Positions 10,835 through 20,660 of a stretch of DNA of 64,000 nt are shown in pieces. Under the pieces are notes generated by a model that was given only the letters and a program-made list of their open reading frames with translations, was not told the DNA's origin and made no database searches. The position numbers were made by a program, and so were the translations under genes. The stretch comes from Sequoia sempervirens (taxonomy: Eukaryota > Streptophyta > Pinopsida > Cupressales > Cupressaceae): assembly GCA_007258455.2 (NCBI GenBank), contig VDFB02000003.1, positions 43,527,986 to 43,591,985 of the forward strand, in the 5' to 3' direction. Position 1 is the first letter of the stretch. Every line of letters begins with the position of its first letter.

Positions 10835-11855
10835 ATGTACTTGTGCTTGAGGTTGTTGAATCCTCTTCCAAAAATTAGTTGCACTGATTGGAATAATCAT
10901 TCATCGTTGTACAAGAAACACCCCATTAGTCTCTTTACTGATGGTTCTCCATAAAAGTGTGAGTTATTTCTTCATTTTAAGTGTGAAACTAGCCTCCATC
11001 ACCTCTGTAGTGATAGAGCCACCACCTCTTGTACACCATTTTCACACCTATTGTTTACCATAGTAGAGGAGCATCAAGAAAGTAATGCCTCAAGAATTTA
11101 ATAACTTCATTCACATTCCTTTCCATAAATGCTCAGTGTACATCAATTATCACCACCACCCAACTCCACACACTTCTCTCATTCACTTCAAGAATTAAAA
11201 CCTACAATTACTCCATTTTAGAGCTCCCTAAATGAACCACCCATTTCATTCTTGTCATCGGGGGATAACATTTATTTTAAATATCTCGACAATACCTAGG
11301 GATGTCACATCAGTTAGTAATAATCATTATCATCGTATCAGTGAGACTATTTCTTCTTCCATGGATAGCCACCTTCTCCATCGATGAGAAACTTTCCTTA
11401 GGTCTATTGGTGGGATGTTAGATAACGTCACCTTGATGCACCCCAACTCCACTGATATACATTATGCACTTGATAATCCATGGTTATATCAGGCCATTGA
11501 GGGAATGCAAACATTTGTTCCACCGATGTTCATGTGTCACAATAGTGTGCTTACTTTTGTTGACTCTGTCATTCTATCGGAGAGAGTGCCTTAGGAGTTA
11601 GCCCGATAGGGTATTGTTACACCGATACTAGGTTATGAGCTACATTCATCAGGCCATCGGCGAGGCTATAATGGGGGTTCTTCCAATGAGGCATTGTTAG
11701 GCCAATAGTCTTAATTTTTATTTAGGGATGGAGAAAGATTTATGGAGTCTCAAACTATTATGGTCTCATGCTTACTATTATGCTTTTGATAGATTTTTTC
11801 CAAGCATCCATAGCTTTTTTGAAAGCACTTGTTTTAGGATTTTAGCCATAGCAAC
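10835..11855. other. Non-coding stretch with ATCGRTGAG-type motifs
   Basis: No coding region. Between about 11325 and 11700 the motif ATCGATGAG / ATCAGTGAG and relatives recur, as they do at 5.88-6.10 kb and at 44.5-44.85 kb, so this may be related leader or LTR sequence. Confidence 0.4.
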
Positions 11856-11859
11856 AAGG

Positions 11860-11994
11860 TAGTGAACTGTTTGACAAAATTCTTTGGTAGACATGTATGG
11901 AAAATGTGGTAGCATAAACAAGGCAAAGAACTGTTTGAAAAAATGCCTCAAAGAAATGTGGTCTCATAGAATGCCATGACAAGCAAATGAAATT
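11860..11994 (+). pseudogene. PPR motif fragment ending at the assembly gap
   Basis: The plus strand encodes LVDMYGKCGSINKAK, a frameshift, and then LFEKMPQRNVVS, the standard end and start of consecutive plant PPR motifs. A stop replaces the Trp expected after VVS. The sequence runs into the N gap at 11995, so the downstream part is unknown. Confidence 0.7.
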
Positions 11995-12094
11995 NNNNNN
12001 NNNNNNNNNNNNNNNNNNNNNNNNNNNNNNNNNNNNNNNNNNNNNNNNNNNNNNNNNNNNNNNNNNNNNNNNNNNNNNNNNNNNNNNNNNNNNN
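11995..12094. other. Assembly gap, 100 N
   Basis: This is a run of exactly 100 N, a conventional scaffold gap of unknown true length. Reading frames spanning it are artefacts. Confidence 0.99.
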
Positions 12095-12177
12095 TATAGA
12101 ATATTTACCTATTTTGGATTTAGTGCATATTATTTCATCATCTTGGTTGGAGTAAAATACTTTCCTTTTATTCAGCT

Positions 12178-12477
12178 TGTTAAGATATTTATTGAAAATG
12201 TTTGTAAAAATTAGAAATATAGCAGACCACTTCGAGGGGGTGACCTCCAATAATTAGATAATAATATGTGAATTTAATGTTGTATGATATGATGATATGG
12301 GAGAGAGTTCTCTTCCTTATTTATAGGCTAAAATATGTAGGAACATACCCTTTCATCCTAATTGTAGGGTATTAGTGTATTAACTAATATTTATGTTAGG
12401 GATAAGAATGCAACAAGTGCTTATCCTTAGGAATATATAATATATACTTAGGAATATATCATATTAGAATCATAACA
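12178..12477 (-). repeat. 3' LTR of the chromovirus
   Basis: It begins TGTTAAGATATTT and ends CATAACA. Its first 163 bp recur at 15476-15641. On the minus strand a purine tract (GAAGGGTAAGAGAA) lies just inside it. Confidence 0.88.
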
Positions 12478-12479
12478 TT

Positions 12480-13980
12480 CTCTTACCCTTCAAAAAAGTA
12501 TTGCCCTCAATGCTTAGCAACTCTAGAATATTTTGTATGCATCGTTCATCATTCCATGTTGCATCTTCAACTAGAAAATTCTTCCACTTGATTAGAAATT
12601 TTGAGGTGGCTCCATTTTCCAATCTGATTTTGGAAATTCCATGAATTCTTTGTATATTTTGTGTGAACACTTTTTTCCATAATATTAGTGGAAAATAGAT
12701 GAGAGAGTCCACAAGTCAAATTACATAAATATTATTTATCTTTGGTAGCTCCATAATGAAGTCTATTAATATTTTTTCCCAATGTTGTATTGGAATTCAT
12801 AATATCTGTAAGAGGCCTAAAGTATTTATTATTTCCCTTTTATTTTGTTGGCATATCAAACATTCTACCTCAATTTTTTAGATATTTGCTTTAATACCTC
12901 CCCAAAAGAATTTTTTCTTGATGATAGGTATGAACAAATATTCTATAGTATCTTGTTATACCTAAAAATCCTCTCTTATTAGGGTCCATCTTAACACCTT
13001 TTTAAGTGACACCAAATGTCTTGAGTATTCTACTTGTTTCGCCCTAAAGATACATTTGGATTTTTTTGCATAAATTTAATTTTCTTTCAATTCATTAACA
13101 ATAGGAATATGAAACTTATCTTTATGAGCGATTTTGTTTAGTTTCTTGTAATGTGAGCACATTCTCCATGGATCATCCCTTTTGTTAAGAATAAGAATAG
13201 GAGATAAATAGGATTTTTTTGGGATGAACAATACTTCTTGGTATTAATTCAATATCTCCAATTAGAGGTACATCCTTGGATTCTTGAAATACTTGTTAAC
13301 ATTGTTGAATAATCTCTTGAATTTTTGGTTTATATTGAGGTATCACATCTTTTGCTTCTATAAAATTTAATTATGCCCCTATATTATAAGAACCTTTCTT
13401 GAGTAATTTCTCCATCCTATGGGAGCTAATGTTTTCATTTGGTGATGATTTTATTCCCAAAAGTTCATACTTTTTCTCATGTATCCTAAAAGCCATGGAT
13501 AAGCCTTAAAAAATAAAAGATATTATTCATAATTGTTTAGTCCATTGCACTACTAAAACTAAATCCACTTCCCTAATAGGGATAGCAAAAATTTATGAAT
13601 CTAGTTGATAATTCCCCATTGATAGTTTTATATGACGACATTTACCACCAAAAGGTAGTTGTTTCCCATCAGCTATCATCACTTGAAAATTAGAGACAAC
13701 ATAAACAAAACAATTGAGTTCATCAACTAATTTTCTATCATTAAATTTATGCACATACTACCGCTATCCACTAACACTTTCACAATTTTATTTTTTCTAT
13801 TACCAATTACTTTGAATGTTTGTGGTGCATTTGTTTCATTCAATGTATGTAGGGGGATAATAGTGCTTTATTTTTCCTTGGAATTCTCATTCTTAAGTTT
13901 TATGTTTGGTTATTTTGTAGGTACTTCTCCCTCTTCTTCAACCTCATTATTTTTCTCATTACTAGAACACTTATGACTCC
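12480..13980 (-). pseudogene. Gypsy pol remnants: protease, RT traces, integrase zinc-binding region, chromodomain
   Basis: Pol would supply protease, reverse transcriptase and integrase. Visible pieces on the minus strand, in order: KVLVDSGS (protease active-site region, near 13780), ADGKQLPFGGKCRHIKL (near 13660), VLVVQW (near 13560), SWRM-type RT debris (near 13150), GVKMDPNK and RGFLGITRYYRIF (RT end, near 12960), ECLICQQNKRE followed by PIQHWEKILIDFI (integrase zinc-binding end and start of the core, 12880-12750), and a chromodomain at 12680-12500 with ATSKFLIKWKNFLVEDATWN. The integrase core is deleted between the last two. Stops and frameshifts throughout exclude function. Confidence 0.85.
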
Positions 13981-14064
13981 TTGACCATTTGATATCACAA
14001 TTCAATTATGGGTCTTTTTCTCTTTTCTCAATCTCTTGTTGAGGAGAGAGCTTACTAGTTTCTC

Positions 14065-14861
14065 TTAGGTTAAATAATTTGTCCATATTTTTCTAGTAGC
14101 ATTAGTCACATTTTTATTAGTTACTTTCATGATTTCACCTTTGGCGGTGTTTTGTTTATCGATATGAAATGCTTGTTGCATAACTTTCCTAACTATACAA
14201 GGTTCCAACAAATGAACATAATGTTGAATTTGGTCATTAAGTCCATTTATGTACAATTGTAGACTTTGGTAAGGTGTCACCTCAGGAGGTCTAAGTGCCA
14301 ATCTCAAATTCTTGGTATTACATTCAAAATAAAGACCTTAATTATTTTAAATTTTTTAGTTGGGTAAAATAGTTTTCAATGCATGATTTCTCATAGAAGG
14401 TTGCTAATTCTTTACTAAATTATTTCCAACTAAACAATTGTCCTTGTCTACCATTCATCTTCCATTGGTACCATTGATGAGGTCTTAATTCTAAATATAT
14501 TAAAGTAATGGCAACTATGGCATTATTTGGTATATTGTGAAGTTTAAATTGTTGTTCTATGAGGCTTATCCATGAAATCACATTTCTACCATCAAATATA
14601 TGAATATGTATTCTTGGTAGGTGAAAAGGTTCTCCTATCCCTTGATTTGGTTTATTAGGGTTGTACCCACCTTGGTGGTTTTGTTGGGACTTTAATTTTG
14701 ATAAAAAAATCCTTCATAAACCTAGCTAAATGCTCATTTAAGGATTTTACAAATGGTTCAAACAATTTATCTTTAATGAAATGTATTGTTGTTTCATGTC
14801 CTTGTGGAATTCTTTCCTCAATTTTAGGTGGTGGAAAATAAAATGTGCCCTTAGATTTCAT
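14065..14861 (-). pseudogene. Gypsy gag remnant
   Basis: The capsid-forming gag protein of the chromovirus. The piece near 14640-14360 reads FDGRNVISWI, EQQFKLHNI and QWYQWK, matching the plant retrotransposon gag domain (FDGxxPxxWI, EQYFxLHxI, WYQWL). The piece at 14307-14065 (YINGLNDQIQHYVHLLEPC) is the following helical part. The 5' frame (14861-14655) is basic and unrecognised. In-frame stops and frameshifts separate the parts. Confidence 0.8.
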
Positions 14862-15460
14862 ATGTTTAGAAAGTTCCTCTAATCCTAAAGATGATATGGC
14901 TTTAATTATTTTTATTTTATTTTAAGATGTATTAAGATATGAGAGTATTTGGTTTGAAAGAGAATTTGATGTTTTAGTTTGGACTAAACCTATATCACTA
15001 GATTAAGGAATATATTTTATGTATAAAAATAAATTTCAAAGAACTAACCCTACCTAATTTTTTATAATCTTTCCAAAAATATATTTCTTTCTACAAAAAT
15101 TCTAAAAATTGCACCCTATAGAGCAAATTAATGAAAATTTTGACTAAACTTTAACCACTGAATTTTTTTAAAGGATTTATTTTATTTCCAATAGTAAATT
15201 AAAAAGAACTAACCATACCTAATTTTTTTAAATATTTTCATAAATATATATATTTTAAATGAATTCCTAAAATTTTGGCCTATAGAGAAAATTAATGAAA
15301 AAAAAGAAATTTTAATAAAGGTTATAAAACTTACACTTCAAAGTTTGAATTTTTTTTTGAGATCTTACCTAATACATACCTCAAAACCCCAAAAAAATTA
15401 GATCCAAATTTGCACTAGTTTGAAAGTTATGGTGCAAACAAATTTTTTGGCCCAAATCAT

Positions 15461-15475
15461 AGCTCTAATACCACT
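15461..15475 (-). promoter_or_regulatory. Primer-binding site (Met tRNA) of the chromovirus
   Basis: On the minus strand it reads AG-TGGTATTAGAGCT, the plant Met-tRNA PBS with a single C-to-T change, directly inside the 5' LTR boundary at 15476. Confidence 0.85.
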
Positions 15476-15641
15476 TGTTAAGATATTTCTTGGAAATATT
15501 TGCAAAAATCAGAAATATAGCAGACCACTTCAAGGAGGTGACCTCCAATAATTAGATAATAATATATGAATTCAATATTGTATGATATGATGATATGGGA
15601 GAGAGTTCTCTTCCTTATTTATAGTCTAAACTATGTAGGGA
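15476..15641 (-). repeat. 5' LTR of the chromovirus, truncated
   Basis: It matches the first 163 bp of the 3' LTR from TGTTAAGATATTT to ATGTAGG, then diverges abruptly. The following sequence begins TGAAACATAG and may be another insertion. Confidence 0.85.
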
Positions 15642-18029
15642 CTGAAACATAGAAAAAGGTAAAACCCTAAGATTTGACCCTAGGGTTTATGAACTTTCTA
15701 AAAATGTGTTTCATTTATTTATTAGAGATTTGAGTGGTAGTGGGGGTTTGATGGATTTGATAAGGTGTGTGTTTGACTTATAGCCCAAAAGGTGAGTCAA
15801 CCAACCCTTGACCAAATTTGAAAATGTCCTAATGATGAAATGCAATTATCGAACTAGGCTAGTAGTGCAATTACTATTCTAATGTGAATACAAAAAACAC
15901 AAAAAATCACATGCAAATTCAAACAATTGAGTGGGAAAAAGTAGGACAATATGCACCTATGGTTCAAATTTGAGCTTGATTTTGGAGGAAAGTCACACTT
16001 AGGGCATGAGTGTCCTTGTATTCTTTCGCAGATCTATTTTTAGGGTCCTCTGATGTTGGATCTAAGCTTCATATTTCTACCTATAGATCTTTCATAAAAC
16101 TTCTAAATATTTATGTAACTGAGTTTCCGTAGTTTGACAAGATGTAGGTCTTCAAATGCAACAATGAACAATTTATCTTCAAACTCCTTTCAATCTTCTT
16201 CAAAATTGAGATTTGCACATTCACAAAGAGAGGAAATCTTGGGCCATTTTAGGGGCTTTCCTTAGTCAAACCCCCTATAAGTGTTTCCACTTCCACAATG
16301 GAAAATGTCAATCATAAATGGATAATTGAAAAAGAGGAATGATGAAATCATAAAGTGTTGCAAATCAACACCCTTCAATGGCTTCCTTGAAGGATTGAAA
16401 TCATACACATCACCTCAAGGACTTGGATCTTGTTTTGTTTGATTTCTCGAATGCTTGAATTGCTTGGAGACCTACAAAATTGTTAGCCCTCACAAAATAA
16501 TGATAACATGAATACACATAAACTCACATAGAATTTTAGCATGATGTTCGGATCTTGAATTACTGCAATGAAGCTTTGAAATTCTACTCTTGACTTGCTC
16601 AATAATTCCCCTGATCATAAGTTTTCCAATAATTTCTTGCTTAGTTTAAAATGATGCAATAATTGGGTATTTATAGGCATTTATTCAATTTCACAAAAAA
16701 AAGATCTTGATGGCCGATTTTAGACAATTGAAATTCAAATGTTAAATTGCCACAACCAATATATTTCAATTTGAAGGGAAAATAGGACAACACTCATTCC
16801 CAATGCATGAGTGTCTTGGACCTATTTTCTAGGACAATTGGTGTTGGGGGAAATGTATTAGATAAATGTAATTGATTCCCATTTGCAATTCCTCAGAAAT
16901 TGTCAAAAAGGGGCCATGGAATGCATAATTTAGGAAATTATATACTCATTTAGGTCTAATAATGTATGGGAGGACCAAACATAAGGTGAATTTTTCAGTC
17001 ATTTAGCCACCACTTTAGTGAGAGTATGAACTTACACTCAAACTCACACTAAAGTAGAAAAATATGTCAAGAGGGGTCTGATTGTCCAAATGTTGAAGAG
17101 ATAGGATGACAAAGAATCTAGGGGGAGTGCACAAGCCCATGGGATCCCAGATCCCATGGAAAAGCAAAAAGAACAAAGGAACACACATATTTATGGTATG
17201 CAACACAACATACACAAACATACATGTCGAAAAACACAAAGCATACATGATGAAAACACATAACCTGATGGAACATAAAGATGATGAAGAAATGGAAACA
17301 AACAGAGTGTAAACATGATGTAAAAACAAAGAAGACACATAAAAGGACCCACAAAAAAACACAAGGTTAGTACTAAAAGATTTGAGTCGATAAGGCAATG
17401 AGACTTAGTCTTAAATTGTCTAAAATACCAAATGTCATCCATCAAATGTACTATCAAGATAAAATGATGTTTTCACAAGGATGCAAATTCACTTGTGAAC
17501 ACATGGCTCCACTAGAAAGAAAGTTGTATTACATGCTAGGTGGCCATGTTAAAAATGGGTGCTCAAGTTCATGACCCAACAAGCTCCATTATGTTGAATC
17601 CATGAACTATTTACAAAAACTCACCTCAAGGGGTGCATAAAGTTTAACGTCTCAGGGGACAAATTGATAACCACACTTAAGAGGGCATTACAAACAACAC
17701 CACCACCAAAGGGGGTATTTTAATAGGTCAAACATCGCAAGATGAAATGGATAAGGGTAATATATTCACCCCTTAAAATTTCAACATACTTGCTATGTAG
17801 GTATTTTAAGGAGAAAGAGGGGAAGAGGGGATCCTTGAAACTAATGCATTCCTCTCCAAAACAAGCTATCCTTTCCCCCAAGCATAGAGACAAGAACAAC
17901 CATACCAAGGACTATCATGCCACTACCATGAAAAATATGGTTGTACTTAATATTTTACCACCATGAATGGCAATGAGAAAAATACGTAAAGGTACAAATG
18001 CCACATAGTGATGAGCAACATGATAGGAA
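15642..18029. other. Non-coding stretch, probably retroelement-derived
   Basis: No supported gene. Overlapping hydrophobic frames on the minus strand at 17015-17457 arise from a low-complexity CACA/GAAA-rich plus strand. The segment beginning at 15642 may be an LTR-like insertion that truncated the neighbouring chromovirus, but I could not find its other end. Confidence 0.45.
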
Positions 18030-18049
18030 GAAGATCTTTATTGATTAGA

Positions 18050-18403
18050 GGAATTAGGTGCATCAACACAAGGAAGAGCACCATAATTCTTAAGCTATTG
18101 TATTTGATTACTCAAGGCTTGGCATTCATTGGTAGAATGACCATGCACTCGATGATATGCAAAAAATGAGCCTTTTTTGTAGAATTTATTTCATGTTCTT
18201 GGAGGAAGAGTAATTAGGTGGGCATTGAGAAACCTTGACAAGATATTCTCTTGATCAATAGTAAAAGATATTCCTTTCTCTTGTGGAAAAGAACTTTCTT
18301 GCTTACTATAAGATGTCATACATACACAAGACTCCTTAGGTTTAGATTGTGAGATTTTGTACTCTCCCATAAAGGAGGACCTATAAAATCTAATGAACCC
18401 CAA
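18050..18403 (-). pseudogene. Gag linker and zinc-knuckle-like segment of a gypsy element
   Basis: The frame at 18403-18191 ends DQENILSRFLNAHLITLPPR, a run seen in gag of Tat-like elements before the zinc-binding motif. In a neighbouring frame, 18180-18050 gives FAYHRVHGHSTNECQAL, then a stop and LKNYGALP. The first Cys of the usual CxYHxxxGHxTxxC is Ala here. Confidence 0.65.
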
Positions 18404-18474
18404 TCATTACTAAAACATGTGTTTGAAGATGAAGCAATATCATGACCATTATTTATATTTGTCCAAGGAGTGTT

Positions 18475-18675
18475 TCATGTGATGACACTGACATTAAGAA
18501 AATGTTTCTTTGATGCTTTCATTTCTTTCAAAGGATAATAACCAAGACCTCTTGTTGTCTCTTGCATGCTAGGCTCTATGGGGACATAGATACCTTGTTC
18601 TTTTATATCACATCCTTTTCCATTATAGCCAATTTTTTTCAATAGTTGATAACCTCTTCCATAAAGTTTTTTCAT
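18475..18675 (-). pseudogene. G-patch segment of a gypsy polyprotein
   Basis: It reads LYGRGYQLLKKIGYNGKG, then KEQGIYVPIEP and TTRGLGYYP. G-patch segments of Tat-like elements have GYxxLKxMGYxGKGxxGKxxxGIxEPxxP...GLGY in the same order. The start shown is simply the first codon after a stop and is not a natural initiation site. Confidence 0.7.
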
Positions 18676-18975
18676 TTCCTTTGAAGAAGATGGTTTCTCA
18701 TGATCATTCTTGTCATAAGTGGATATGCAATTTGTATCTTCGTGTTTGCTATAAGTTGTGTAATCGCATGTTTTTTATGATTCAAGGATAGGTTGTGTTG
18801 ATACCATTGCTACTTCTTTCTCTTTTTTATTTTTTATTTTCTGTAATCTTGTATTCCTCGATGGATGTAGGTATGAAATCAAATGCACCCAAAATGGCAT
18901 CCAACAATTTTGTCATCAATGAAAGACACTCATCTTTATTTTCACTTTGCAAAGGTTCCACTTTCTTATTTGGTG

Positions 18976-19589
18976 TCAATGCACGCTAAGAGGATTCAAC
19001 ATTCTAGTTTCAGCTTGTAAATAATTTTTAGATTTTGGATCAACTTTTATCGTGTAAACCTTATTGTTGTATTTGTACTTTATTGAATGATGAAGTGTTG
19101 AAGGCACACCTTTCATCTCATGAATCCATGGTCTACCCAAGAGAAGGTTATATGAGAGATCACGAGGCATGACATGGATGGGATTTTACAACACATCTTT
19201 TCTAGCTTTAATAGGACACCAAGTGGCTTGCTTTCCATATTATCAAAACCTTTGATAGATAAAACAATGGCTTGAATTAAAGTTTTTTCTATTCCAATTT
19301 TATCCAAAAGATTTACACTATAAATATTAATCCCTAAACCATTGTCAACAAGGGTACGTCTAATCCCTACCTTGTTAATAATAGCCACTATCATCAAAGC
19401 ATTATTGTGTTTTTGCATTTCCAAAGGGGCTAATTCAATTTGATGAAAGACAATATCCAAGTTAGGTGAATTCATATTTTCAATAAAAGCTACCACATCA
19501 TTTGGTTGTGCACTAGGAGGGATAACAACATTTTGCAAAGCCTTTTGAAGTATGCCATGGTAAGCGGTGATTTTTGAATCAAATCTCAC
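18976..19589 (-). pseudogene. Retroviral-type aspartic protease of a gypsy element
   Basis: It would cleave the gag-pol polyprotein. The frame 19589-19113 carries HNNALMIV, then the active-site region TLVDNGLGINI where relatives have LVDNGSSLNV, then VLSIKGFDN and PLGV. A frameshift near 19170 moves the reading to the frame with LSYNLLLGRPWIHEMKGVPS followed by TLHH (19170-18976), the conserved end of these proteases. The active-site triplet is Asp-Asn-Gly, as in many Tat-like elements, so that residue is not itself evidence of decay; the frameshift is. Confidence 0.78.
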
Positions 19590-19831
19590 AAGGATATCTT
19601 AGGAAGAATGTTACAAAGTTACTCAACAAGATCAAATTCTTTACCACTATGATTTGGGATGTCAGGTGTAGGTGGGAGATATGGTTAAGGCAATGGGATG
19701 GAAGTTAGAATTTTTTTGGTTGCTTATTGTTTCTAGTGTTATATGTGTGATCTACAGTATGATAACTTGGTTTTTGCAACACATGATTACTAGTAAGTTG
19801 TTTTGTGAAGTTTAAGATAGAACTTGGAGGT

Positions 19832-19933
19832 TTAGGAGGTCCTATAATGAGAGGTGACTTAGGAGGTCCAATAATTTTAGGAGTCTTAGGATGTCCAAAA
19901 GGGGTGTTAGGAGGTCCAATAATCAAAGGAGAC
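19832..19933 (-). repeat. In-frame minisatellite encoding IIGPPK repeats
   Basis: Four tandem units of 27, 27, 21 and 27 bp each start TTAGGAGGTCC (plus strand). On the minus strand they encode Pro-rich IIGPPx(S/T)P units. All unit lengths are multiples of three, so expansion kept the frame. Confidence 0.85.
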
Positions 19934-20066
19934 CTAAAAGTCACTTGTACGTTCATAAGCTCAATGGATTTGACTTCTTGTTGATGATCTTCTATCGAGA
20001 GGGAATCTAAAGTGACCTTCACATCTTCATCTTTGCAAGCCATCTTACTATCTTTTGAAAGGAATG

Positions 20067-20660
20067 TATCAATGATGTCGTCTTCTTGTGCGACAATATC
20101 TTCCCAAGTGGGGGAAGCATTGGGAGAGGGAGAAACAAAATTCTCATGATGCTCAATGACTAGATCTTCTAACACCAAGATACCTTCAGTAGGAGAGGTA
20201 TCGAGAGAAGGACAACTATGATTGTCATGATTGTCTATGATTGCATCCTCTTGTACCAAAACATTCTCACAAATGGGAAATATGTTGGGAGATGAATGAA
20301 GACTAGAAAAAGTGATATTAATAAGTGTCAATGATTTCATCCTCTTGTGCCATAATATCTTCCCAAATAGGAGAGGTTTTGAGAGAGAAACAAATAATAG
20401 ACTCATGATGCTCACTGGTTGGATCTTCTAACACCAAGATACCTTCTTCACAAGTAGGAGAGGTATCGGGAGAAGAACAACTATGATTGTCATGATTCTT
20501 CATGATTGCATCCTCTTGTACCAAAACATTCTCACAAGTGGGAGATATATTGGGAGATGGGTGAAGAATAGGCAAAGTGATATTAAGAAATGTATCAATG
20601 ATTTCATTTTTATTCACCAAGATACTCTCACAAGTACATGAGAGATATTGGGAGAATGAA
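20067..20660 (-). repeat. Coding tandem repeat, period about 262 bp, 2.3 units
   Basis: Unit 1 spans about 20067-20325, unit 2 about 20326-20590, and a partial third reaches about 20660. Each full unit encodes on the minus strand the ordered motifs CENVLVQEDAI, HDNHSC, GILVLED, (S/D)EHHE and WEDI(V/M)AQED(D/E)IIDT. Inside a unit, a smaller Ser-Pro-x-x-Ser-Pro-Thr and (V/L)xxED pattern also repeats. A frameshift near 20320-20340 separates the two main frames. It lies upstream of the protease and would belong to the gag or linker part. No function is claimed. Confidence 0.8.

Larger units (their letters stand above)
12178..15641 (-). mobile_element. Ty3/gypsy chromovirus, internally deleted, with both LTR ends
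   Basis: The 3' LTR is 12178-12477 (TG...CA, 300 bp) and the retained part of the 5' LTR is 15476-15641. Over about 163 shared bases I count about 12 differences, mostly transitions (about 93% identity). The PBS abuts the 5' LTR at 15461-15475. Domains follow in order on the minus strand: gag, protease, RT traces, the integrase zinc-binding region, and a C-terminal chromodomain ending just before a purine tract and the 3' LTR. At about 3.5 kb it is well short of the usual 5-6 kb, because the RT core, RNase H and integrase core are mostly gone. The outer part of the 5' LTR is cut off at 15641, where unrelated sequence begins. Confidence 0.9.
18030..20660 (-). mobile_element. Ty3/gypsy (Tat/Ogre-like) fragment with protease and G-patch
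   Basis: Five blocks lie on the minus strand: a tandem-repeat-rich coding region (20660-19705), an aspartic protease (19589-18976), a G-patch (18675-18475), a gag-like linker ending in HLITLPPRT (18403-18191) and a zinc-knuckle-like YHRVHGHSTNEC (about 18150-18110). No LTR or PBS was found for it, and RT, RNase H and integrase are absent. In related plant elements the YHxxxGHxTxxC motif precedes the protease, whereas here it follows the G-patch, so either two fragments are juxtaposed or the element is rearranged. Confidence 0.75.

Noticed and set aside
11948..12250. Open frames across the N run
   Set aside because: Artefacts of translating the 100-N assembly gap.
17015..17457. Three overlapping hydrophobic minus-strand frames up to 127 codons
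   Set aside because: They come from low-complexity A/C-rich DNA on the plus strand; the same bases are open in several frames and no motif is present.
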